Source: an uncultured Coprococcus sp.
GTDB lineage: Bacteria > Bacillota > Clostridia > Lachnospirales > Lachnospiraceae
Length of the DNA stretch: 19,133 nt
Assembly (NCBI GenBank): GCA_900557435.1
Contig: USSH01000013.1
Span: forward strand, 1-19,133
Direction: 5' to 3'
Shown: positions 6,258-12,584 of the stretch, in pieces
Numbering within the stretch: the stretch's first letter is position 1
Layout: every line of letters starts with the position of its first letter
Notes under the pieces: model-generated
What the model saw: the letters and a program-made list of their open reading frames with translations, nothing else
Databases searched by the model: none
Told to the model about the DNA's origin: nothing
Position numbers and translations under genes: made by a program

Positions 6258-7079
6258 ATGGTTAGCACACAGAACAACACAGCAGACAGATCAAAGGTAG
6301 ACATAACAGGAGTTCCAGAGACGATGCTCCAGACACTTTACGCAAGGGCTAAGGAATCAAGAAAACCGGACCATGCCATATACGATGGCAAGGCAATAGA
6401 GATAGTTGACAGTCTTGATTATGATTTTTCTCTTGCAGATAAAGATATGGCGATGGGAAGCGGAGTCATAGCCAGAACTATAGTGCTTGATAAGCTTGTA
6501 TCAGAATACCTGAAAAAGCACAAGGGCGTCGTGGTTGTGAATATCGCCTGCGGTCTTGATACCCGCTGTTACAGAAATGAGGGCAGATATAAAGGCTGGT
6601 ACAACATTGATCTCCCGGAAACCATGACTGTGAGGAAAAAGTTCCTACAGGAGGACGGACCAGTGTATCAGATAGCGGAATCCGCAATGGACAGCAAATG
6701 GGCTGACATGGTAGAGTATGCCGGCGAACCTGTACTGGTCATCATAGAGGGGCTTACAATGTATCTGACGGAGGCTGATGTTAAGAAGATGTTTGACATA
6801 ATATACAGAAAATTCGAGCACGCTACAGTATTTGTTGAGACTATGGCACCGTTCATGGCGAAGCATATCAAAGAGAAATCCATACATGGAAGCCATGCCA
6901 AGTTCTCCTGGGGCGTGTCAAACGGAAAGAAACTGGCAGAGATCATACCGAAATACAGATACATAGAACAGCACAGTCTTGTAGAAGGAATGGCAGAGTT
7001 TATACCGGTGTATAAAGTCATTGGCAAAATACCATTTGTCAGCAATATATCAAACAAAATAGTTGTGATGGAAAAGTGA
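6258..7079 (+). CDS. SAM-dependent methyltransferase, leucine carboxyl methyltransferase (LCM/PPM1)-like
   Basis: The product is 273 residues from ATG 6258. The SAM-binding motif VVVNIACGLDTRCYR has its glycine at about residue 99, with the A-x-G-L-D-T-R pattern typical of the LCM/TcmP family. YNIDLPETM (acidic residue after beta-2) and LVIIEGLTMYLTEADVKKMF (motif III, 'EGvlmYL') confirm it. Bacterial members are mostly annotated as small-molecule or polyketide O-methyltransferases; the substrate is unknown here. The frame is open back to ATG 6144, but that part is the repeat-rich leader. AGGAGG (6241-6246) points to 6258 (or to ATG 6249, three codons earlier). It is preceded by tetR, which probably controls it, and is followed by its own terminator. 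Confidence 0.85.
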   Translation: MVSTQNNTADRSKVDITGVPETMLQTLYARAKESRKPDHAIYDGKAIEIVDSLDYDFSLADKDMAMGSGVIARTIVLDKLVSEYLKKHKGVVVVNIACGLDTRCYRNEGRYKGWYNIDLPETMTVRKKFLQEDGPVYQIAESAMDSKWADMVEYAGEPVLVIIEGLTMYLTEADVKKMFDIIYRKFEHATVFVETMAPFMAKHIKEKSIHGSHAKFSWGVSNGKKLAEIIPKYRYIEQHSLVEGMAEFIPVYKVIGKIPFVSNISNKIVVMEK

Positions 7080-7104
7080 TAAATATGCGGAATAAATAGT
7101 TTAG

Positions 7105-7130
7105 CCGGATGGTTCAGGCCATCCGGTTTT
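7105..7130 (+). terminator. Rho-independent terminator after the methyltransferase
   Basis: CCGGATGG (7105-7112) pairs with CCATCCGG (7119-7126) across a 6-nt loop, followed by TTTTAAT. It isolates the methyltransferase from the zinc operon. Confidence 0.9.
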
Positions 7131-7174
7131 AATATGTGCGGGTATACAGACCAGGTTTAATTATATAAAAGGTA

Positions 7175-7232
7175 TTGACATAAAGCTAAAAGCCATTTAT
7201 GATACAGTAAAAATGCAAATGGTTTGCAAATT
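7175..7232 (+). promoter_or_regulatory. Sigma-A promoter with Zur-like operator at the head of the zinc operon
   Basis: TTGACA (7175-7180), a 17-bp spacer and TATGAT (7198-7203) make a near-consensus promoter. About 10 bp past the -10 lies the dyad TGCAAA-TGG-TTTGCA (7214-7228), with further partial symmetry outside. A dyad at the transcription start, just before a Fur-family gene, is the expected place for an autorepressor. The sequence differs from the B. subtilis Zur box known to me, so the assignment rests on position and symmetry. Confidence 0.75.
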
Positions 7233-7248
7233 CAAAAAGAGGGATAGT

Positions 7249-7674
7249 ATGGCGAGGGAGTATAAAACGAGAATAAGTCAGGCTATAGAGGCATTTGCTG
7301 CAGGAAGGCAGGACAGAGGGTTTTGCGCGGCTGATGTAAGTGTGTATTTGGATGAGAATGGCATAGATGCGAATACAACGACCGTATATCGCAATCTTGA
7401 CCGCATGGTTACCCAGGACAAATTGATAAAGTATCAGAGTGCTGATGGTAGTTCAAGTATGTATAGAATGGAAAAGGCTGATCATAGTTGTCATGAGCAC
7501 CTTCATATGCAGTGTGTTAAGTGCGGAAGAGTCATACATATTGACCGCGATACCATGAATCACATAGCTAAAGGCATTCAGGAGAGGTATGGATTTGTGA
7601 TCGACTGTGACAGATCATCGATATGTGGTATTTGCAAAGATTGTCAGAGGCGTTGTGGAGTCGCTGTAGTCTAA
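7249..7674 (+). CDS. zur: Fur-family metalloregulator, probably Zur (zinc uptake repressor)
   Basis: The product is 141 residues from ATG 7249, which follows AGAGGGA; an ATG at 7213 is inside the operator and unlikely. The winged HTH ends in the family signature TTTVYRNLDRM. The C-terminal metal domain has a His-rich HSCHEHLHMQ, then the structural zinc cysteines C89-x2-C92 and C126-x2-C129-x2-C132 plus C136. Fur, PerR and Zur cannot be separated with certainty by motif alone. The znuA/C/B-like genes directly downstream and the absence of iron or peroxide genes favour Zur: with zinc bound it would bind the dyad at 7214-7228 and shut off the operon, including itself. Spacing to the next gene is 96 bp. 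Confidence 0.88.
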   Translation: MAREYKTRISQAIEAFAAGRQDRGFCAADVSVYLDENGIDANTTTVYRNLDRMVTQDKLIKYQSADGSSSMYRMEKADHSCHEHLHMQCVKCGRVIHIDRDTMNHIAKGIQERYGFVIDCDRSSICGICKDCQRRCGVAVV

Positions 7675-7770
7675 ACTAAACGGGATTGTTACAGATGGGA
7701 CTGTATTGTTACGGTCACATCAAGAACTATATATCACAAAATTTCTAAACATGAAAAGGAGGTGTGCAGA

Positions 7771-8064
7771 ATGAGTAAAAAGAGAATAATGTCATGGATC
7801 CTTATAGTGTTCTTTGTATCAGGAGTACTTTTCTCTTACGGTTATATTGCGCGCAATGTGGAGCATGACTGTACGGGGCAGGAATGTCCTATATGTATGC
7901 ATTTGCAGCAGGCTGCACAGTTCCTTTCAAATATAAAGACAATGTCAACTACGCCAGTGTTACTGGCGTTCTTAAGTGTGTTCACACTAGGAGTTGTATT
8001 GGTGTATACCCACGAGTATTGTGCTGATACGCTCGTTTCCCTGAAGGTGGAATTGCTGAATTGA
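7771..8064 (+). CDS. Small membrane protein with HDC...CPIC motif in the zinc operon
   Basis: The product is 97 residues from ATG 7771, behind a strong AAAAGGAGGTG site. An N-terminal hydrophobic segment (about 7-27, possibly an uncleaved signal anchor) is followed by an outer motif EHDCTGQECPICMHL, and a second hydrophobic helix lies at about 61-82. The H-x-C/C-x-x-C cluster placed just outside the membrane looks metal-binding. I recall similar 'HDCxGxxCPxC' small proteins next to Zur/Znu clusters in other clostridia, but know no assigned function. Its place between zur and znuA suggests a role in zinc capture, sensing or hand-over. It is not an enzyme by any visible motif. Confidence in the gene is high; confidence in the role is low. 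Confidence 0.8.
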   Translation: MSKKRIMSWILIVFFVSGVLFSYGYIARNVEHDCTGQECPICMHLQQAAQFLSNIKTMSTTPVLLAFLSVFTLGVVLVYTHEYCADTLVSLKVELLN

Positions 8065-8238
8065 TTTAAAGTACGGATATTGACTGAGAATTGCGTCTGG
8101 AAATACATCTAAAGATAATGGCGAATGCTTATTATTGGTGTTTTTTGATCTAGAGGCAGTTTATTAAATTTACCCAATTATAGGCATCAAAATATGCCTG
8201 TCAATTTTATCAATCAATTCGGAGGTTTATTGATCATT
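8065..8238 (+). promoter_or_regulatory. Intergenic region before znuA: hairpin and weak promoter-like sequence
   Basis: AGGCAT-CAAAAT-ATGCCT (8182-8199) forms a 6-bp hairpin 40 bp before znuA. TTGACT (8080-8085) with a poor -10 (ATACAT, 8103-8108) could be an internal promoter. No TGCAAA/TTTGCA dyad is present, so I see no second Zur-type operator here. Confidence 0.25.
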
Positions 8239-9261
8239 ATGAAAAATAGAATATTTGGCCTTGTTATGGCATCGGTACTTACTGTTTCAGCATTTTGTGG
8301 CTGTGGAGCGTCAAGGACGGCAGCAGATTCTGATCAGAAAGGGGAAAGTGCGCCCCAAAATACGGCAAATGCTACGGCGTACAGTATTGTATGTACGACT
8401 TTTCCTCAGTATGACTGGATCCGCAATATCATAGGCGATGATTCCGACAAGTTTCAGCTTACTATGCTGCTCGATCAGGGGATGGATCTTCACAGTTATC
8501 AGCCAACTGCAGAGGATATAGCAAAGATAGCTGACGCAGATATGTTTGTGTATGTTGGCGGTGAGTCTGACGGCTGGGTGGATAGTGCCCTGAAAGAAGC
8601 GACTAATAAGGACATGAAGGTTGTAAATATGCTTGACGCTTTGGGAACTGCAGTCAAAGAGGAAGAGGTAGTTCCAGGCATGCAGGCAGAGGAAGAAGAG
8701 GAAAACGAAGAAGGGGAAGGTCCTGAGTATGACGAGCATGTGTGGCTTTCTCTGAAAAATGCGGCGACGATTACCGATGTTCTGTCCAGAAATATACAGG
8801 AACTTGATCCTGAGAGAAAAGAGGATTATATCGAGAATGCAGCTGAGTACGTGGATAAGCTAAATGATCTTGACGGAAGATATGCGCTTACTATATCTAA
8901 GGGCAAACGTAAGGAGATACTGTTCGGAGACCGATTCCCATTCAGATATATGGCAGATGACTATGAACTTACCTACTATGCTGCATTTGTGGGATGCAGC
9001 GCTGAATCGGAGGCAAGCTTTGAAACTATAACATTTCTTGCGCAGAAGGTGGACGATTTAAAGCTCCCAGTTATTTTGACGATAGAGGGCTCGGATCACA
9101 AGGTAGCTGAATCGATACGAAAGGCTACGGAGGCAAAGAAACAGGAGATACTGACAATGGATTCGATGCAGTCTGTAACCGCAGAGGATGTGGCTGATGG
9201 AGAGACATATCTGAACGTGATGGAAGATAACCTGAATGTACTGTCTCAGGCGTTAAATTAA
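8239..9261 (+). CDS. znuA: Zinc/metal ABC transporter substrate-binding lipoprotein (ZnuA/AdcA-like)
   Basis: The product is about 340 residues from ATG 8239. A lipoprotein signal ends in FCGC, with C22 the likely lipidated residue. Cluster A-I metal-binding features are present: DLHSYQPTAEDIAKI (first ligand His), EYDEHVWLSLKNA (second His) and ASFETITFL near the end of the fold, then TIEGSDHKVAESI. At the place where many ZnuA proteins carry the third His the sequence is FGDRFPFRYMADDYEL, so Asp probably coordinates the metal. The usual His-rich loop is replaced by an acidic run (about residues 139-160, rich in Glu). It binds zinc (or manganese) outside the cell and delivers it to ZnuB/ZnuC. 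GGAGG (8221-8225) is 13 bp before the ATG; a TTG at 8230 in the same frame is an alternative start. ZnuC follows after 49 bp. Confidence 0.9.
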   Translation: MKNRIFGLVMASVLTVSAFCGCGASRTAADSDQKGESAPQNTANATAYSIVCTTFPQYDWIRNIIGDDSDKFQLTMLLDQGMDLHSYQPTAEDIAKIADADMFVYVGGESDGWVDSALKEATNKDMKVVNMLDALGTAVKEEEVVPGMQAEEEEENEEGEGPEYDEHVWLSLKNAATITDVLSRNIQELDPERKEDYIENAAEYVDKLNDLDGRYALTISKGKRKEILFGDRFPFRYMADDYELTYYAAFVGCSAESEASFETITFLAQKVDDLKLPVILTIEGSDHKVAESIRKATEAKKQEILTMDSMQSVTAEDVADGETYLNVMEDNLNVLSQALN

Positions 9262-9310
9262 TTGCGGCTTAACTAGATGGATTGATGTTTAAAGGAATAG
9301 GAGAAAACAA

Positions 9311-10036
9311 ATGTCATATATAACGTGTAAAGGCCTGGCAGTCGGGTACGACGGAAGATCAGTTGCGTCAGGCCTTAATTTCAGAATAGACAAGGGAGAC
9401 TATCTCTGTATAGTAGGAGAGAACGGAGCGGGAAAGAGTACCTTGGTAAAAACTTTACTTGGGCTGCTGAAACCGGTTTCAGGAGAGATAAAGTTTGGCG
9501 ATGATCTGACATCGCGTGACATAGGCTATCTGCCGCAGCAGACACATGTGCAGAAGGACTTCCCTGCAACTGTATGGGAGGTGGCTTTGTCGGGTGCACT
9601 GACTAAGTGTGGCGCACGTCCTTTTTATGGCAGAAAGGAAAAGCAACTTGTCCAATCTCAGCTTGAAAGACTTGGAATATGGAATATACGCAGGAAATGC
9701 TACAGGCATTTGTCGGGAGGACAGCAGCAGCGCGTTCTTCTGGCGAGAGCCTTGTGTGCAACTGAGAATCTTCTTCTGCTCGACGAACCGGTAACTGGCC
9801 TTGATCCAGTCGCGACGGCTCAGTTCTATCAGATGATACAGCATTTAAATGAAAATGGTGTGGCAGTGATCATGATATCACATGATCTGAGGGCAATAGA
9901 TTGCGCAAGACATGTACTTCATATGCATCATGGAGGTTCGTTCTGGGGTAGCAGAGATGGATATAAGAACAGCAGATATTGGGATATCATTTCGGTAGAA
10001 TATGAGAAAGGCGGTGAGCAGAGTGCAGATAATTGA
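9311..10036 (+). CDS. znuC: Metal ABC transporter ATP-binding protein (ZnuC-like)
   Basis: The product is 241 residues, normal for this family. Walker A is GENGAGKST (36-44), the Q-loop lies in DIGYLPQQTH, the ABC signature LSGGQQQR is at 134-141, Walker B ends LLLLDEP with D158-E159, and the switch histidine is H191 (ISHD). The D-loop (VTGLD) is present. It powers zinc import together with the permease encoded directly downstream. Its last codons overlap the permease start by 14 bp, implying translational coupling and a fixed stoichiometry. The start is ATG 9311, with GGAG a few bases ahead. Confidence 0.95.
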   Translation: MSYITCKGLAVGYDGRSVASGLNFRIDKGDYLCIVGENGAGKSTLVKTLLGLLKPVSGEIKFGDDLTSRDIGYLPQQTHVQKDFPATVWEVALSGALTKCGARPFYGRKEKQLVQSQLERLGIWNIRRKCYRHLSGGQQQRVLLARALCATENLLLLDEPVTGLDPVATAQFYQMIQHLNENGVAVIMISHDLRAIDCARHVLHMHHGGSFWGSRDGYKNSRYWDIISVEYEKGGEQSADN

Positions 10037-10865
10037 TAAATTAATTTTCTATATGCAGTACCCATTTGTCAGGTATGCGCTTATTGTTGGAGTTCTTATA
10101 GCTTTGTGTTCGTCACTTTTTGGTGCAACATTGGTTCTTAAAAGATTTTCATTTATTGGTGATGGTCTTTCTCATGTAGCATTTGGTGCAATGGCAATAG
10201 GATCAGTCCTGAAACTGACAAATAACACGGTCATAGTAATGCCTGTGACTGTGGCTGCTGCAATCCTCATACTTATGTCAGGGCAAAATGCAAAACTTAA
10301 GGGCGATGCAGCTATAGCTATGATGTCTGTCGGAGCCCTTGCCATGGGTTATCTGATAATGAATGTGTTCTCCACGTCAGCAAATGTATCAGGTGATGTG
10401 TGCTCTACGTTGTTTGGTTCAACATCCATACTAACATTGACTATGGGAGAGGTGTGGCTGTGTATAGTGATGTCAATATGTGTAATAGCGTTTTTCTGTT
10501 TGTTCTATAACAGGATATTTGCGGTCACTTTTGATGAGAACTTTACAAGAGCAATAGGGAAAAATGCAGGGGCATATAATCTGGCTCTAGCTGTGATAAT
10601 CGCAGTGATAATAGTGCTTGCAATGAATCTGGTGGGCTCCCTGCTCATCACGGCGCTTCTGGTATTTCCTGCTCTATCTGCGATGAGAGTCATGTACAGC
10701 TTTAGATTGGTAGTAATTTATTCGGCCATACTTTCGGTTGTAGGAACTTTGGCTGGAATGCTGGTGTCCATACTATTTTCGACACCGGTGGGTTCTACGA
10801 TAGTTGCGTGTGATATGGTTTTGTTTGCGCTTAACTGTTTTGTTGGAAGAGTGTTGAGGAGGTAG
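10023..10865 (+). CDS. znuB: Metal ABC transporter permease (ZnuB-like)
   Basis: The product is about 280 residues with roughly seven or eight hydrophobic helices. The family hallmark FGATLVLKRFSFIGDGLSH lies after the first helix, and LAMNLVGSLLITALLVFPAL is in the conserved late region. I choose GTG 10023 because AAAGGCGGTGA (10007-10017) is a near-perfect anti-16S match 5 bp before it, and MQIIDKLIFYMQYPFVRYA is the usual N-terminus; ATG 10002 would add seven residues. It overlaps znuC by 14 bp, forms the membrane channel of the importer, and sits only 4 bp from the following lipoprotein gene. Confidence 0.93.
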   Translation: MQIIDKLIFYMQYPFVRYALIVGVLIALCSSLFGATLVLKRFSFIGDGLSHVAFGAMAIGSVLKLTNNTVIVMPVTVAAAILILMSGQNAKLKGDAAIAMMSVGALAMGYLIMNVFSTSANVSGDVCSTLFGSTSILTLTMGEVWLCIVMSICVIAFFCLFYNRIFAVTFDENFTRAIGKNAGAYNLALAVIIAVIIVLAMNLVGSLLITALLVFPALSAMRVMYSFRLVVIYSAILSVVGTLAGMLVSILFSTPVGSTIVACDMVLFALNCFVGRVLRR

Positions 10866-10869
10866 GAGT

Positions 10870-11664
10870 ATGAGTAAAAAGCTAAATACAAGAATAGCTA
10901 AAATTGGATATAATATTAAGCGAATCATGGCGCTGATATTGGTGCTGGGGGTGATCCTTACGGTTACAGGCTGTAGTGGTGGGGATTCTCAGACTATGGG
11001 CAGCAGGTTAAATACAGAGAATGCAGTGGATAAGGTGCTTAATCAGCAAACAGACAGTGTTTATCAGGAAGAAGATAGAAAGTCGGAGACGGAGCCCACA
11101 ACAGATACGGGGACTACAACGGAGACGGAGCCCACAACAGATACGGAGACTACAACAGATACGGGGGCTAAGACAGAGACGGAAACCACGACAGAGACAG
11201 AATCCACATCTGCAACGGAACCGACATCAGAACCGACATATGGACAGGTCATGAATGGTGACAGCTCAGTTATAGCGCAATACAAGTCTGAGGGCGTGGA
11301 TGTGGACCTCACTCTTATGGGAAAAGATCTTATATATGCAACTGTATATCAGATGATGTCGAAGCCTGAGGAATATGAGGGCAAGACGATAAGAATAGAA
11401 GGAAAGTATTATGCATCCTATTATCCTATAACAGACAAATATTATAATTACTGCCTTATAGCCGATGCTCTGGCATGCTGCAGTCAGGGGCTTGAATTTG
11501 AACTCGGTGGAGATGCCGTGTATCCAGATGATTACCCGGCAGATCAGAGTGAGGTGGTCGTGACGGGAGTATTTGAAACCTACACAGAAGAAGCTGGACA
11601 GACCTTTTATTACTGCAGGCTGAAAGATGCCAAATATGAATTGGTATCGGAAGACGATCAGTAG
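10870..11664 (+). CDS. Lipoprotein with Thr/Glu repeat linker and C-terminal 'ACC' domain, zinc-operon accessory
   Basis: The product is 264 residues with GAGGAGG before ATG 10870. The signal peptide ends in VTGC (C35). A linker made of 12-residue Thr/Glu-rich repeats (about 74-110) would hold the folded domain away from the membrane. The C-terminal domain (about 135-264) has MMSKPEEYEGKTIRIEGKYY, YNYCLIADALACCSQGLEF and VVVTGVFETY, a pattern suggesting a small beta-barrel (OB-like). It recalls the C-terminal half of the TIGR03943/DUF1980 (YcgQ) proteins, which others have tied to zinc homeostasis. The adjacent cysteines in ACC may bind metal. Position as the last gene of the operon, 4 bp after znuB, supports a zinc-linked role such as extracellular capture. 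The function is not established. Confidence 0.85.
   Translation: MSKKLNTRIAKIGYNIKRIMALILVLGVILTVTGCSGGDSQTMGSRLNTENAVDKVLNQQTDSVYQEEDRKSETEPTTDTGTTTETEPTTDTETTTDTGAKTETETTTETESTSATEPTSEPTYGQVMNGDSSVIAQYKSEGVDVDLTLMGKDLIYATVYQMMSKPEEYEGKTIRIEGKYYASYYPITDKYYNYCLIADALACCSQGLEFELGGDAVYPDDYPADQSEVVVTGVFETYTEEAGQTFYYCRLKDAKYELVSEDDQ
11091..11198 (+). repeat. 36-bp in-frame repeats encoding the lipoprotein linker
   Basis: Three units (11091-11126, 11127-11162 and 11163-11198, the third degenerate) encode EPTTDTGTTTET, EPTTDTETTTDT and GAKTETETTTET. The first two are nearly identical at DNA level. The array keeps the frame, so copy-number change would only alter linker length. Confidence 0.75.
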
Positions 11665-11690
11665 AATATAAACAGCATAATGTTATGTAG

Positions 11691-11724
11691 AATCCGGGCA
11701 GATTAAAAATGTCCGGATTTTTTG
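11691..11724 (+). terminator. Rho-independent terminator of the zinc operon
   Basis: AATCCGGGCA (11691-11700) pairs with TGTCCGGATT (10 bp, one G-U) and is followed by TTTTTTG. It closes the zur-znu-lipoprotein operon. Confidence 0.9.
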
Positions 11725-11830
11725 TGCCCTTCAGCCGGGAAAATTAGTGTATGACATGATGGCGATTTTAGATAAAATAGGATTGAAAGCGGAGCTAAAT
11801 ATGGCAAAATGTCGCAAGTATACTAAATAA

Positions 11831-11902
11831 CATTAAAAATAGCTAAAAAACGATAAAAATACTTAAAAATAGTTTGATATATTGTAAAAACTATGCTAAT
11901 TT
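11831..11902 (+). promoter_or_regulatory. Promoter with phased A-tracts upstream of the Nudix-mutase operon
   Basis: TTGATA (11874-11879), a 17-bp spacer and TAATTT (11897-11902) form a probable sigma-A promoter. Immediately upstream, four A-tracts begin at 11835, 11845, 11855 and 11865, an exact 10-bp phasing that should bend the DNA and could act as an UP element. The second tract contains AGCTAAAAA, a motif that recurs before the later genes. Confidence 0.55.
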
Positions 11903-11943
11903 TGAATAAAGAGAATTAATGAAACCAGAAGGGAAGTGATGAA

Positions 11944-12555
11944 GTGAAAGAGAAATACAAAGGCGTACAAAAACTCACAGATAATCCGTTCCTCAACCTT
12001 TATCATATAGATGCGGTTGACATGGCAGGAAAAGACTTCAATTATTACTTTGCTTCAAGAAATAAAGAAAACAATATAAAGATGAAAACCCATGATGTAA
12101 GACCGGAGGGCATAGTCATATATGGCGTGACGACTGAGAATGAGCCAAAGCTTGTACTCATAAAGCAGTACAGATATCCGCTTGATGCGTACATATATGA
12201 ACTTCCTGCGGGACTTGTGGATGGAGATGAGACTCCTGCACAGGCGGCGGTCAGAGAGATGAAGGAAGAGACTGGGCTTTCCCTTGAAGTATATGAGGGC
12301 GGGGCAGAGCTCTACAGAAGACCGTTCTATATGGGACCGGGATTTACAGATGAGATGAGCTGCGCAGTATTTGGCACGGTGGCAGGCACTCCTAATCTTG
12401 ACAGCAAGGAGAGTACGGAGGACATTCAGGTCATACTGGCAGACCGCGCTGAGGTCAGGAGGATCTTGACAGAGGAACAGGTATCCCTCAGGGGAGCATA
12501 CCTCATGACACATTTTCTCTCGGATGGAGATCCGCTGGGATTTCTTAAAAGTTAG
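11944..12555 (+). CDS. Nudix hydrolase, ADP-ribose/ADP-sugar pyrophosphatase type
   Basis: The product is 203 residues from GTG 11944, preceded by AGAAGGGAAGTGAT. The Nudix box is complete: G90-x5-E96-x7-R104-E105-M-x-E108-E109-x-G111-L. The strand LVLIKQYRYPLDAYIYELPA before the box, and the downstream YRRPFYMGPGFTDEM, are hallmarks of the NudF/ADP-ribose pyrophosphatase group. These enzymes split ADP-ribose into AMP and ribose-5-phosphate, and some cleave ADP-glucose to AMP and glucose-1-phosphate. It sits 29 bp before the first phosphohexomutase with no terminator between, so the two are probably co-transcribed. That makes an ADP-sugar substrate attractive, since glucose-1-phosphate would feed the mutase; this is inference. 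Confidence 0.88.
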   Translation: MKEKYKGVQKLTDNPFLNLYHIDAVDMAGKDFNYYFASRNKENNIKMKTHDVRPEGIVIYGVTTENEPKLVLIKQYRYPLDAYIYELPAGLVDGDETPAQAAVREMKEETGLSLEVYEGGAELYRRPFYMGPGFTDEMSCAVFGTVAGTPNLDSKESTEDIQVILADRAEVRRILTEEQVSLRGAYLMTHFLSDGDPLGFLKS

Positions 12556-12584
12556 AAGACGTCGCATAAAAGGAGAAGTTTAAA

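Noticed and set aside
7751..7774. Seven-codon frame ending in an ATGA overlap with the small membrane protein
   Set aside because: Its codons are the ribosome binding site of the next gene, so it is best explained by chance.
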